A stretch of 64,000 bases of DNA from Enterococcus wangshanyuanii (GCF_002197645.1 NZ_CP021876.1:1-64000), one strand, 5' to 3'; shown: positions 8,261 through 17,587, counted from the stretch's first letter. Made by a program: numbers and translations. The notes: generated from the sequence alone by a model not told the origin.

Positions 8261-9581
8261 ATGAAATTTGACTACGAAAAAGAACCAAGCAGAGATATCC
8301 TTTGTATCGACTGTAAATCATTTTATTCTAGTGTAGAATGTGTGGAAACGTGGTCTACACCCTCTTAAAACGATGCTAATTGTAATGAGCGGTGCAGAAA
8401 ATGCTGGAGGCTTAGTGTTAGCGGCCTCTCCCCTCGCAAAAAAAGTATTAGGAATATCCAATGTGACTCGCTCAAACGAAGTGCCTTATCACAAGGATTT
8501 ATTGATTGTCCCTCCCCGTATGTCCTATTATATGGCTAAAAAATGTAGAGATCAATCAGATTTATAAATCGTTTGTTGCAGATGATGATCACGCTGTTTT
8601 TAGCGTTGATGAATCGTTTCTTGATGTGACCAATTCTCTTAAATTATTTGGCTGTAAAAATGCGTATGAAATGGCTCAGTTGATCCAGCACAAAGTAAAG
8701 GATCAAACAGGCATTTATGTAACGGTAGGAATTGGGGAAAATCCGCTTTTGGCGAAGCTTGCTTTAGATAACGACGCAAAGCATAGCAAGGACTTTATCG
8801 CAGAGTGGCGTTATGAGAACGTGCAGGAAAAAGTTTGGGGTATCCACCCTATGACTGAGTTTTGCGGTATCGGTAATCGCACCAGTTAGGAGACTTAATT
8901 GGTTGGGAATTAGGACTATCAAAGAAATTACTGAAGCCGATCCCTACCGATTAAAACGAGAATTTGGTGTAATGGGTTTACAGCTGTATGCACATGCTCA
9001 TGGGATCGATCGCAGTTTTTTAGGTCAACGAAAACCAGCTGCTAAAATGGATAAATCTATAGGCAATAGCCAGGTACTCCCTAGAGATTATACTCGACAA
9101 GATCAGTTAGAACTCGTGTTAAGAGAAATCGCTGATCAAGTTGCTACCAGGTTTACGCAGCAGTCACTTAAAAACGGGCTGTGTCGCTGTATCAGTGGGC
9201 TACTCTAAAGGATATATTGACAAGCAAGGAAGATCAGGATGGCGAAAACAAATGAAAATACAGCTCTCTAATAATACAAGGATCCTATCGGAATATGTCA
9301 TTCAGTTATTCCGGTCTGAATACAACGGCCAAGATGTACGACACGTTGGTATCTCGTACTCAAAATTAGAAAAAACGGACTCCCTTCAGTTGGATTTATT
9401 TTCAGATCCTGAAGAAGAATTTAGTGAGCAGCGCTTAGACTTTTTAATCGATGCTATCCGGAAGAAATATGGCTTTAAATCGCTAATACATGCCTCTTCC
9501 CTGCTTGACGGAGCGACGGCCGTTTCAAGATCAGGTTTAATTTCGGGTCATGCTGGAGGAAATGTCGGGGTGCAATCATGA
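8261..9581 (+). pseudogene. uvrX: UvrX/UmuC-like Y-family DNA polymerase, four frameshifts
   Basis: ATG 8261 gives ILCIDCKSFYSSVECVE, then the frame breaks at about 8345, 8540, 8888 and 9172. Joined, it is a full lesion-bypass polymerase: catalytic Asp in CIDCKSFY, fingers with LVLAASPLAKKV, the acidic pair in SVDESFLDVT, a helix-hairpin-helix near WLGIRTIKEI, and a little-finger domain ending KYGFKSLIHASSLLDGA. Three breaks are at A-runs and are repaired by removing one A. Such polymerases are common on Gram-positive plasmids and are SOS-induced. As written it would be inactive. Confidence 0.8.
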
Positions 9582-10081
9582 AACGGACTAAGAAGGAGTT
9601 TTTTGACTACAATGAATATCGTGATCGTGGGATGGCGTATAAATGGGATACAGCATTTGCTATAGGTGAGCTTCAAGAAGGAATTAAGGAGTCTTCTGCA
9701 GAATCAAGTAGAGATTTAGAACGTCTCCCCCAACAGGACAGAAAATATATTGAATACTGCCTAGAACGTTCGATGAAGCATAACAAGATACTAGAGGTAC
9801 AATTGAACGAATTGGATGAATTAGGACGTGTAAAGGAGCCTATATGGGGAAATTTTAGAGGTTTTTGTGATCTGGATGTTCTTTTGATTGGTGATCAATA
9901 TGTAGATTATGGAAATATCCGATATATCAAGATACACGACTTTAGGAAATGGTTAGCTGATCCGGAAGATGCCAATACCTCCCCTTTTGAAGATCAGTAT
10001 ACAGAGACTAAAATCTCTGAACAAGTAAAGATAGATGCTGCATTTACGGAATATTTTACTGACAATGAATGGATTGAATAA
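9578..10081 (+). CDS. YolD-like protein downstream of uvrX
   Basis: 167 residues, overlapping the uvrX end by ATGA. The opening DYNEYRDRGMAYKWDTAFAI resembles the RGMxKW ... TAF opening of YolD-like proteins, which regularly follow UvrX/YqjW polymerases and are thought to act with them. It is longer than most YolD proteins and its C-terminal half is acidic. It is intact although the polymerase gene is not. Confidence 0.55.
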   Translation: MKRTKKEFFDYNEYRDRGMAYKWDTAFAIGELQEGIKESSAESSRDLERLPQQDRKYIEYCLERSMKHNKILEVQLNELDELGRVKEPIWGNFRGFCDLDVLLIGDQYVDYGNIRYIKIHDFRKWLADPEDANTSPFEDQYTETKISEQVKIDAAFTEYFTDNEWIE

Positions 10082-10097
10082 GAGGTTTAAGTTTAGA

Positions 10098-10136
10098 AAA
10101 AGCCACTTTCTATAAAAATAGAAGTGGCTTTTTTTA
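10098..10136 (+). terminator. Terminator after the uvrX operon
   Basis: AAAAGCCACTT...AAGTGGCTTTTTTT hairpin with a paired extension (TCTAT/ATAGA) and a poly-T tail; the A-rich left arm suggests it also works on the other strand. Confidence 0.8.
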
Positions 10137-10259
10137 TATAATTCAAAGATATTTGCTGATATTCAGTTGGTTAGATTCAATTATAAGAGTAACTTAACTA
10201 CATTTCTACAGAACAATACACCTCCATAGACTATTTTTTTAAAAAAATAGTTTTGTGGC

Positions 10260-10288
10260 TTTACGTTTTTATTGATATAGTGTATAAT
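10260..10288 (+). promoter_or_regulatory. Promoter of the partition operon
   Basis: TTTACG (10260-10265), 17-nt spacer, TATAAT (10283-10288). Transcription would start near 10295, directly before the triplet array, which could therefore serve as operator as well as centromere. Confidence 0.6.
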
Positions 10289-10300
10289 CACATTATCAAA

Positions 10301-10372
10301 GTTAATAACAATCATACTAACGTTAACAATAACATTAATGCTAATATGTTTGTTAGCAATCATATTAGCATT
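10301..10372. repeat. RNY-triplet array 1, candidate parS/operator
   Basis: Read in steps of three from 10301, 20 of 24 triplets have the form purine-any-pyrimidine (GTT AAT AAC AAT and similar). Embedded is a 12-bp palindrome, AATGCTAATATG at 10337-10348 with its complement at 10361-10372. The second, longer array of the same kind follows parB. Placement on both sides of parAB suggests centromere sites for the RHH ParB or operators for the regulator at 10389. Confidence 0.55.
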
Positions 10373-10388
10373 AGAAAGGGAGAGATTT

Positions 10389-10811
10389 ATGGAGGATATT
10401 TTAAAAAAAATAAAATGGATTGTTGGTTCGGAACTAACGACGTATGAGATTGAGCGACAAACTGGTATTTCGCGAGCTACCATAGCAAACATGAGAAAGA
10501 AAAAAGATACATATGACTATTCAAAAATGTCATTACAAAATGCAATAACTTTGAGTAAATATTATGACTCGATACGAGAATCTTCTCAAATCTTCCAGGA
10601 TCAAGGTGGATTTATCTCTTTTACAACTTCTTTGGATCGATGGCTTACTAAGGCAGCAAGCATGGAGAATGAATCTGATGAAATGAGAATTATCATTACG
10701 AAGCTTAAGGACCTGACACTAAAAGATATGGATTTACTACAAGATTTATACAGTTTGTACAAAGATTCAATTGTTAGAGACAGCAGTACTAATTCAGATA
10801 ATAAGGAGTGA
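10389..10811 (+). CDS. Helix-turn-helix regulator of the par operon (140 aa)
   Basis: ATG 10389 follows AAGGGAGAG. Residues 15-60 form a Cro/CI-like helix-turn-helix (TTYEIERQTGISRATIANMR); the remainder is helical with no known domain. It is followed after 4 nt by parA and preceded by a promoter and array 1, so autoregulation of the partition operon is likely. It may alternatively be a copy-control protein. Confidence 0.6.
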   Translation: MEDILKKIKWIVGSELTTYEIERQTGISRATIANMRKKKDTYDYSKMSLQNAITLSKYYDSIRESSQIFQDQGGFISFTTSLDRWLTKAASMENESDEMRIIITKLKDLTLKDMDLLQDLYSLYKDSIVRDSSTNSDNKE

Positions 10812-10815
10812 TACA

Positions 10816-11874
10816 ATGAATAACGAAGAATCAATGATTCCCGTCTATAACGCAAAAACAATCGCACCGAGCACCAACAAAGGTGGCGTGCTTAAAACAA
10901 CAATAGCGGTTAATGCAGCTGGATATTTGGCTAAACAAAACAATAAAATCCAACCTTGGAGGAAAAATAAAGTACTTTTGATCGATATCGATAGTCAAGG
11001 AAATGTATCGTTATCTTTTGGTTTAAATCCTGATAGGTATGAAAATTCAATTTATGATGTTTTAGTAAATAATTTATCTCCAGAAAAAGCAATTGTTTCA
11101 GTTCATGAAAATATTGATATTTTACCTGCAAATGATGACATGGCTTTTTTTGAGTTAGATGTTTTAACCAGTACAACCCCACCGGAGGTTGTTAAAAATA
11201 ATGAAAAAACAATAGAAATCATAAGAAAGACAATTGCTTCATTGAAAGAATTGAAGAAAAGATCTAAAAAAGAAAATCTTGATCAATTTACTGATTTAGT
11301 TGCACAAATTGAAAAAGACATACAACAACAACTAACAGAATTAACCAACATGTTATCCCAAGATAACAAGAGAGTAGGGGATTTCTATACACTTCTAAGA
11401 ACTGCTATAGAGCCTTTGAAACAGAAATATGATTTTATAATTATTGATACGCCTCCACAATTAGGTGTAACAGCAGCGAATGTGTTTACGGCAGTTGATG
11501 ATGTATTGATTCCTTTTCACCCTGAAAAGTACTCATTTAGAAGTATGATTAAGACGATTAGAGCTATTGATAATTGGAAGGAATCCAATCCAGCTCTTAC
11601 AATAAAAGCGATAATACCTGTTAAAGTAAAGGAAAAAACAATTACTCATTCTGTTTTCTTAGAAAACTCAGAACAGATTATTACTAGCAGTGACCCAATC
11701 GAAATAACAAAAACATATATTCCTGAATCAATTAAACCAGCTGAAGCAATAGCGAAGTATAACTTACCTTTTGAACTAATTGATGAAAAAGATTTGAAAA
11801 CAAAAAAAGATAAGGAGCAGGTTCTTCCAATTCAGAATATTTTTGATAAGCTGTTTGAAGAACTTGGCTACTAA
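10816..11874 (+). CDS. parA: ParA partition ATPase
   Basis: 352 residues from ATG 10816 (AAGGAG 8 nt upstream). The deviant Walker A motif KGGVLKTT is near residue 21, Walker A' is LLIDIDSQGNVS, and Walker B is FIIIDTPPQ. Between A' and B there is an extra charged, probably coiled-coil segment of about 65 residues (EKTIEIIRKTIASLKELKKR to TELTNMLSQDNKR) absent from minimal ParA/Soj proteins. It polymerises or forms gradients on the nucleoid to position plasmids bound by ParB. parB follows after 20 nt. Confidence 0.9.
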   Translation: MNNEESMIPVYNAKTIAPSTNKGGVLKTTIAVNAAGYLAKQNNKIQPWRKNKVLLIDIDSQGNVSLSFGLNPDRYENSIYDVLVNNLSPEKAIVSVHENIDILPANDDMAFFELDVLTSTTPPEVVKNNEKTIEIIRKTIASLKELKKRSKKENLDQFTDLVAQIEKDIQQQLTELTNMLSQDNKRVGDFYTLLRTAIEPLKQKYDFIIIDTPPQLGVTAANVFTAVDDVLIPFHPEKYSFRSMIKTIRAIDNWKESNPALTIKAIIPVKVKEKTITHSVFLENSEQIITSSDPIEITKTYIPESIKPAEAIAKYNLPFELIDEKDLKTKKDKEQVLPIQNIFDKLFEELGY

Positions 11875-11894
11875 TTTAAGGAGTTGAAACTTTC

Positions 11895-12455
11895 ATGGCC
11901 AGACAGTCAAATAGTAACAGGAAGGGTTTCAGCCCACAGAACTTATTAGCAGGTCTAGATACAGAGCTGGATAATGATATCTCCCCTACTGACAAGCCTT
12001 CAGATAATGATGAATTAAAGGAAACAATAGATGATCAATCAAAAAATGATATGGATAAAAAAGAAAAAGACGATAACCTTACTGATCTCAATAGCTTAAC
12101 TGAAGAACAAATATCGGAAAACAATGCTGATACAGTGGAAGAATTAGATCATGAGAATGAAGCTCGTACAGATAAAATACAATCACAAAGACCTTCTGAA
12201 ACGACCAATATCGAAGAACCAACGAGACCATCGTTAGATGACTTAGTGAACAAAGTTGAGTCCAAAAAAGCCCAAGAGAATGTCTATTTACATGAAGATG
12301 TTAAGGATGATTTAGAGGTATTTGGAAAGCTTATTGGGAAAAATAACGGTGGGAAATCTTTTGTTGTTGAGACCGCCCTGCTAGAATATTTTGAACGAAA
12401 TAGTGACTATTTAGAAATTGCTCGGAGTAAATATGGTAAGAAAAAGAAGAGATAA
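11895..12455 (+). CDS. parB: ParB-type centromere-binding protein (RHH)
   Basis: 186 residues. The N-terminal two thirds are acidic, Ser/Asp/Glu-rich and probably disordered. The C-terminal 55 residues (ENVYLHEDVKDDLEVFGKL ... SFVVETALLEYFER) fit a ribbon-helix-helix domain. An RHH partner encoded directly after ParA is the type Ib pattern. A terminator and a 228-bp triplet array, the likely binding site, follow. Confidence 0.8.
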   Translation: MARQSNSNRKGFSPQNLLAGLDTELDNDISPTDKPSDNDELKETIDDQSKNDMDKKEKDDNLTDLNSLTEEQISENNADTVEELDHENEARTDKIQSQRPSETTNIEEPTRPSLDDLVNKVESKKAQENVYLHEDVKDDLEVFGKLIGKNNGGKSFVVETALLEYFERNSDYLEIARSKYGKKKKR

Positions 12456-12463
12456 AATACGAT

Positions 12464-12500
12464 AGACCCAAGGAATGTAAAGTTCTTAGGGTCTTTTTTT
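12464..12500 (+). terminator. Terminator of the par operon
   Basis: AGACCC (12465-12470 region) pairs with GGGTCT (12489-12494) and is followed by eight T residues. Confidence 0.7.
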
Positions 12501-12510
12501 CACTAGCATA

Positions 12511-12738
12511 AACATTAGCGTACATATTCTCAACGTCAATCACATTAACGTTATCGATATTGACTATAATAATGTAGTTGTTAATATTAATGTTATTGTT
12601 AACGTTAATATTAATGCTAGCAACAGTAATATCATTAATAAGGATAATTATAACGTTGATAACAATATAGTTAATGTTATTGTCATTGAAAATATAAATG
12701 ATAGTGATAACAATAATGACAATATTATCCATAGCGTT
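12511..12738. repeat. RNY-triplet array 2, candidate centromere
   Basis: From 12511 in steps of three, 64 of 76 triplets are purine-any-pyrimidine, mainly AAT, ATT, GTT, AAC, GAT and GAC; chance expectation is about one quarter. The register is kept for 228 bp without a clear longer unit. Frequent words are AACGTTA and AATATTAA. It creates an artificial minus-strand frame rich in Ile, Asn and Val, which I do not believe is a gene. It resembles array 1 before parA. Confidence 0.6.
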
Positions 12739-13202
12739 TAATCGTTAAACGAATAAAACATAATAAAAGATAATCACTTTACGATTATTCGGAAACGTGG
12801 TATCATTAGTCAGTATAAAAACGACTAAAATGACATACGAACAAACGAAATTTTAATTAAGTTCAGTATTTACAAAATATATGAACTAGGTTAATGTATA
12901 TTCGAACAATAAAAAAAAGAGACCTAAAATTAATTTGATTGGAGTCAAACTAATTTTTAGAAATCACATACCCAAACTATGTGTTCCACTTGTCTCAATT
13001 TGTGTAAGTATATAAGTGTTTTAACCGGCACTTTTATTGATATTATTATACCAAATTTTGACAAAAAATACAATAGATTTAGGCTTATTTGTTGCGCAAA
13101 AATGGCTATTTTGCTAGTTTTTGGTAATAAATTTATTAAATCCAGTATTCGTGAGGACACAAGGGTTACTTTGTGTCCTCTTTTTTTGGAAAGGAAACCA
13201 AA
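12739..13202 (+). promoter_or_regulatory. rep leader: copy-control region without protein gene
   Basis: No convincing gene in these 464 bp. A hairpin GCAAAAAT/ATTTTGC sits near 13097-13117, and a terminator lies just before rep. In Inc18 plasmids the rep mRNA has a long leader in which an antisense RNA decides between read-through and termination; the arrangement here is the same, although I cannot map the antisense promoter with confidence. Confidence 0.5.
13153..13187 (+). terminator. Attenuator immediately before rep
   Basis: Perfect 10-bp stem GAGGACACAA (13153-13162) with 13171-13180, 8-nt loop, then seven T. It ends 16 nt before the rep start, the position of the RepE/RepR attenuator of pAMbeta1 and pIP501. 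Confidence 0.75.
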
Positions 13203-14738
13203 ATGAGCGTACTGAAGCAAGACCTAAATCTTATTTATGCTGCCATTCTAAAGGGTGGATTAAGACAATATAAATATAAAAATAGCAACTTGCGCTCATT
13301 TGTTCAGCAACCAGAGGGAAAAAAGGGTGCTATATTTGGTTTCCGATCAAAAGAAGCAATGAATATGGCTCGTGGTGTAGTGTTAACCTCTGAAGAAGCT
13401 CTTTGGGAAAATGAAAACTCGTTTACTCATTGGACGCCAAACGTGTTTAGATATGGTACCTACACAGACGATCGTAGACTCTTTGTAACAGGGCACAAGG
13501 ATCAAAACTTAAAACAGATAAACACGTTCATGATCGATATCGATGTGAAAATTGGCCAATCATGCTCCGGCCAAGATATTATGGATCGCAGCATGGACTT
13601 AGGGTTTATACCCACTATGATTTTGGAAACTCCAGGAGGTTACCAGGTATATTATGTGCTGGAAAATCCCTGGTTTATTTCGAGTGCAAATGGCTATAAC
13701 TCAGTAAAAATTGCAAGAAACGTTTCGAATAATTTAAGACGATATTTCGCTGAAGAACTGCCGGTTGATATGGGCTGTAATCATTTTGGAATCGCTCGAA
13801 TACCTAGACACGACAACATTTTACAGTACAATCCTGAAATGACTTATGATATGCAAACTTTGATTGACTGGTCATTTAAATACTCAGCAGATAACCAAAT
13901 TGACATAGAAAGACCTAAGCTATTTCTGTTGCCTAAAAAAAGTAAGCAAAAGGATGCAGCTTGGGTTGATCAGCTGCTTAATAACACACAAATCGAAGGA
14001 GATAAGGGTCTACTAGGACGTAATAGTGCTATTTTCACGATGGCATTGGCTTATTATTCTTCCGGAGAATCACTAGAAAATTGTTACGACGATATGGATC
14101 AATTCAACACTAATTTAGGCAATAAAGCTTTGAAAGATTCTGAAGTTAGACGTGCGGTTGAATCAGCATACTCAGGAAGATATCACCAAGCAGAACAAGA
14201 AAAAATCGATTTACTTATCGAAAGTTGGGGTGCAGAGAAGGCTTCTAAGGCTCCATTTAGCAAAAGAAAAGGGGACAGTGGGTATAGAAGTCACCCAAGT
14301 ACCTGGTATAAATTCAAAAAAGATCGATCAGAGAGAAAATACTCTCACAAACATGAGTGGAAAGCTGATTTGTTGGCTTTTTTGAAGGAAAAAAGTTATA
14401 CGTATAAACCGTATTTCGTGACGACCAAAAGAGAAATTACTGAAGAACTGAAGATCCCTAGTCGATCATTGGACAAAGTACTTAAAGAGTTGCAGCAAGA
14501 AGGACGTATTTTTTTCACTGTGAAAGCTGGTAGAGGTGGTGGAATTAGGATGGCTACAAGAAATGCCTTGATCCAAACAATACTGCACGTAAAAAAAGAA
14601 GTACAAGCAGCATATGTAGAGTCCATTTTAAGCGTCTTTCCCTGGGCAGGTAACTTAGTTAATCAATATTTTAACCAACCAAAAAGCAGAGAAAAACGCT
14701 ATATACAGCTGGAATTAGGAGGCTTGGACACAGGTTAA
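13203..14738 (+). CDS. rep: Replication initiation protein, Inc18 (RepE/RepS/RepR) family
   Basis: 511 residues from ATG 13203 (GGAAAGGA upstream). Blocks I recognise from RepE of pAMbeta1 and RepS of pSM19035 include KGAIFGFRSKEAM, RGVVLTSEEAL, FTHWTPNVFRYGTY, QINTFMIDID, NHFGIARIPR and KPYFVTTKREI. The tail ends GGLDTG, where RepE ends SYDTG. These proteins start unidirectional theta replication at an origin directly behind the gene. Expression is probably limited by the attenuator in front. Pheromone plasmids usually carry RepA_N replicons, so finding this type beside prgXYZ is unusual. Confidence 0.88.
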   Translation: MSVLKQDLNLIYAAILKGGLRQYKYKNSNLRSFVQQPEGKKGAIFGFRSKEAMNMARGVVLTSEEALWENENSFTHWTPNVFRYGTYTDDRRLFVTGHKDQNLKQINTFMIDIDVKIGQSCSGQDIMDRSMDLGFIPTMILETPGGYQVYYVLENPWFISSANGYNSVKIARNVSNNLRRYFAEELPVDMGCNHFGIARIPRHDNILQYNPEMTYDMQTLIDWSFKYSADNQIDIERPKLFLLPKKSKQKDAAWVDQLLNNTQIEGDKGLLGRNSAIFTMALAYYSSGESLENCYDDMDQFNTNLGNKALKDSEVRRAVESAYSGRYHQAEQEKIDLLIESWGAEKASKAPFSKRKGDSGYRSHPSTWYKFKKDRSERKYSHKHEWKADLLAFLKEKSYTYKPYFVTTKREITEELKIPSRSLDKVLKELQQEGRIFFTVKAGRGGGIRMATRNALIQTILHVKKEVQAAYVESILSVFPWAGNLVNQYFNQPKSREKRYIQLELGGLDTG

Positions 14739-14773
14739 AATAAAACGCGCAAATTGCCTATTACTTTATATCT

Positions 14774-14908
14774 ATGATACGTTTTCTTCTTGTGGTACGA
14801 TTATGTCTGTTCTTTCTGTATTTGTTGTTTATGATTTTGTTAGTGCTATTTATTTTACTCATAAAAATTAAAGGTTTAGAGGATGTGACAAGACGGGTTC
14901 CTATTTAA
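14774..14908 (+). CDS. Possible small membrane peptide downstream of rep
   Basis: A 44-residue frame that is almost wholly hydrophobic up to residue 30, then KIKGLEDVTRRVPI. There is no clear ribosome site. The stretch 14739-15005 should also hold the replication origin by analogy with Inc18 plasmids, so the frame may be accidental. Confidence 0.25.
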   Translation: MIRFLLVVRLCLFFLYLLFMILLVLFILLIKIKGLEDVTRRVPI

Positions 14909-15005
14909 TGTATCTGTAAGTAGCTCTATGGTATTTTTTATGTTTGAATGTAATTACCCATTGTTAGTGTATTAAGAAAACTATTATTATTTGAGGAGAA
15001 ATTAA

Positions 15006-16151
15006 ATGGAAAATGTTGTCAATATTTTTGATGAAGAGAAACAAATTATTCTGATTGGTACTAATCATGTGGAACAAAGTAGTGTTGAACTTGTTCAACA
15101 AATAATTGAGCAGGAGCAGCCGGATACAGTTTGTATAGAGTTGGATGAAAAACGTTTTGAAAAATACACTCAGCCTAAAATGTGGGCGGAGATGGACATT
15201 ATTAAAGTTATAAAATCAGGAAAATTACCTGTGCTGTTTTTCGAAGTTTTGTATTCTGCATTTCAACGGAAATTGGCTTCAAATGTTGGTACCAAAGCAG
15301 GTGGAGAAATGTCTCAGGCAATTACTAGTGCGAATAAAATCGATGCGAAAATAGAACTAATTGATCGAGATTCTCAAATTACATTTAAACGTTTGTGGCG
15401 GAACCTTTCATTTTGGCAAAAGCCGAAGTTATTCGGTGCATTTGGAAACGAATTTGACATGGCTGAACAGGATAATTTAGCTGATTTACTAGAGTCTGAA
15501 AATTTTGAGAATGTATTTGTTAACATACGAGAAAAGTTTCCTAGTGTATATAAAGATATGATTAGTGACAGAGATCAGTATATGGCAAGCAGACTCACTG
15601 ATTCAAAAGGGAAAAAGATTGTTGCGGTTGTCGGTAGAGCACACTTAGAAGGGATAAAAAATAATTTTGGTAATAGAATTAACATTTCTGAGTTGAACAC
15701 AATCCCACCTAAAAGACTGAGCAGTAAAGTTTTAGAATGGGTATTTCCAATGTTAATAATTGCATTATTAGGTGTGTCATTTTTATCTGGTACTACGGTT
15801 GGTATTCAACAGTTAATCCGATGGTTTATGTGGAATGGTGGATTAGCAGCACTTTTTACATTACTAGCTTTAGGTCATCCATTAACTATATTGACTGCAT
15901 TAATTACAGCACCTATAGGAGCGTTAAGTCCTGTTCTTTCTGTTGGTGTTTTTACTGCTATTGTTGAAGCTACTGTAAGAAAGCCACGTGTTAATGATTT
16001 TTTAAAAGTTCAAGATGATTTAAAGAAAATTTCTACGGTTTATAAAAATAGAGTTTTAAGGGTTATTTTAGTGTTCTTTTTTGCTAATATTGGTGGAGCA
16101 ATAGGCAATATTGTTGGTGGATTAGACATTATAAAAAGTTTATTAAATTGA
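15006..16151 (+). CDS. prgY: Pheromone-shutdown protein PrgY/TraB family
   Basis: 381 residues. The N-terminal 230 residues carry the TraB-family motifs GTNHVEQSS near residue 18 and VVGRAHLEGI near residue 208; the C-terminal 150 residues contain three or four membrane helices (VFPMLIIALLGVSFLSG, LTALITAPIGALSPV). PrgY (pCF10) and TraB (pAD1) reduce the active pheromone made by the plasmid-bearing cell, so that it does not induce itself. prgZ follows after 11 nt, the order seen in pheromone plasmids. Ribosome site GAGGAG. Confidence 0.88.
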   Translation: MENVVNIFDEEKQIILIGTNHVEQSSVELVQQIIEQEQPDTVCIELDEKRFEKYTQPKMWAEMDIIKVIKSGKLPVLFFEVLYSAFQRKLASNVGTKAGGEMSQAITSANKIDAKIELIDRDSQITFKRLWRNLSFWQKPKLFGAFGNEFDMAEQDNLADLLESENFENVFVNIREKFPSVYKDMISDRDQYMASRLTDSKGKKIVAVVGRAHLEGIKNNFGNRINISELNTIPPKRLSSKVLEWVFPMLIIALLGVSFLSGTTVGIQQLIRWFMWNGGLAALFTLLALGHPLTILTALITAPIGALSPVLSVGVFTAIVEATVRKPRVNDFLKVQDDLKKISTVYKNRVLRVILVFFFANIGGAIGNIVGGLDIIKSLLN

Positions 16152-16162
16152 GGGGATATGTT

Positions 16163-17373
16163 ATGAAAAAGAGTATTTCAATAATTATAACTATTTTTTT
16201 AGGCAGTTTGTTAGTTGGTTGTAGTAAGGAAAATCAAAAAAATTCAACGGATTATCAAGTTATGAAAAGGGCGGAAGCTACTGAACTGTTATCTGTGGAT
16301 ATTTCTTTAGCAACTGATACAGTTAGCCATACTGCATTGTATAATACGTATGAAGGGTTATATCGGTTAGGAAGTTCAAACGAAGTGATCCCTGCAGGTG
16401 CAACCAAACTACCACAAGTTAGTGAAGATGGACGAAAGTATACAATCGAATTGAATAAAAAATCTAAATGGTCTGATGACAAGCCTGTAACAGCAAAAGA
16501 TTATGTTTTTTCTTGGCAAAGAACAATTGATCCTCAAACAGAATCACAATATGCACAACTATTTTCAAACATAAAAAACGCAAAAAAAATTATGACTAAA
16601 GAATTAAAACCTACCGAATTGGGAATTAAAGCTATTGACGATTATAAGTTAGAGATAGAACTAGAATCAGCAACGCCCTACTTTCAAAATCTTTTAGCAT
16701 TTCCTAATTTTTTTCCACAGCGAGAAGATATAGTAAAAAAATATGGTTCTGAGTATGCTACAACCTCGCAAAAAGCTGTTTATAACGGTGCTTTCACTTT
16801 AACTAATTATGATGCAAGTTCAGGTGGAGCAACAAAGTGGACATATAAAAAAAATCAGAACTATTGGGATAGATCAAAAGTTAAACTTGATAAAATTGAA
16901 AACACAGTGGTTAAAGATGCAGGAACTGCCTTTGCTATGTATGAGTCAGGAAAACTAGATGAAACTTATCTTTTAGGAGAGTATGTAAATCAAAATAAAG
17001 GTGAAAAAGAAGTGATAACCATTTTGAAACCTTCAACATACTATTTACAATTTAATATGATTGATAAAGATTCTTTTTTGTCAAACAAAGAAGTTAGACA
17101 AGCAATGTCCAGTATTACAAACAGAAAAGAAATAGTTGAAAATGTATTAAATAATGGCTCAAGAGAAGCGATCTCATTTGTACCTAAAGGCGTATATTAT
17201 AATCCTGATACTGGAGAAGATTTCTCTGAAACATATGAGCCCAAAATGGAATATAATGTTAAAAATGGAGTAGACACTTGGAACAAGGTTTTTAACAATC
17301 AAAAAATGGAAATTAAATTATTAATCCCTGATGATGACGGAATAAAAAAAGTAGCAGAGTATTTACAAGAGTC
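16163..17373 (+). pseudogene. prgZ: Pheromone-binding lipoprotein PrgZ/TraC, N-terminal part
   Basis: ATG 16163 behind GAGGGGA. A lipoprotein signal ends LGSLLVGC with Cys20. The rest is an OppA-type peptide-binding protein (ADTVSHTALYNTYEGLYR-like start, SDDKPVTAKDYVFSWQR, YNGAFTLTNYD, NNGSREAISFVPKG). At 17374 the repeat of a Tn3-family transposon begins and the frame stops 12 codons later. The gene's last 43 codons are found beyond the transposon at 21419. PrgZ-type proteins bind the sex pheromone and pass it to the host oligopeptide permease; loss of the C-terminal lobe should destroy this. Confidence 0.88.
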
Positions 17374-17504
17374 GGGGTTCACGTATCAATGGAACGAAAT
17401 TTTACTCTAAGATTTCTTACATGAATTTGTAAACCCTATAAAATCAACGTTTCTAAATTTAATTATGAGAACTTACTCATTTTACAGAGGTTTTCTCTCG
17501 GAAC

Positions 17505-17526
17505 AATGGAACGAAATTTTACGGTA
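17505..17526 (+). repeat. Extra copy of the transposon end sequence
   Basis: AATGGAACGAAATTTTACGG recurs here 120 bp inside the left end. It continues GGTA like the right end of the transposon, whereas the outermost left end reads CTCTAAG instead. This points to rearrangement or nested insertion at the left terminus. Confidence 0.5.
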
Positions 17527-17587
17527 GGGGTTAAAACACGAACAATAAAAAGAGCTATCTATCTTTTTTAGATAAATAGCTGTGTGA

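Noticed and set aside
12331..12732. Minus-strand open frame of 133 codons rich in Ile, Asn and Val over the region after parB
   Set aside because: It is produced by the RNY-triplet array read in reverse; no ribosome site, extreme low complexity, and it overlaps the end of parB.
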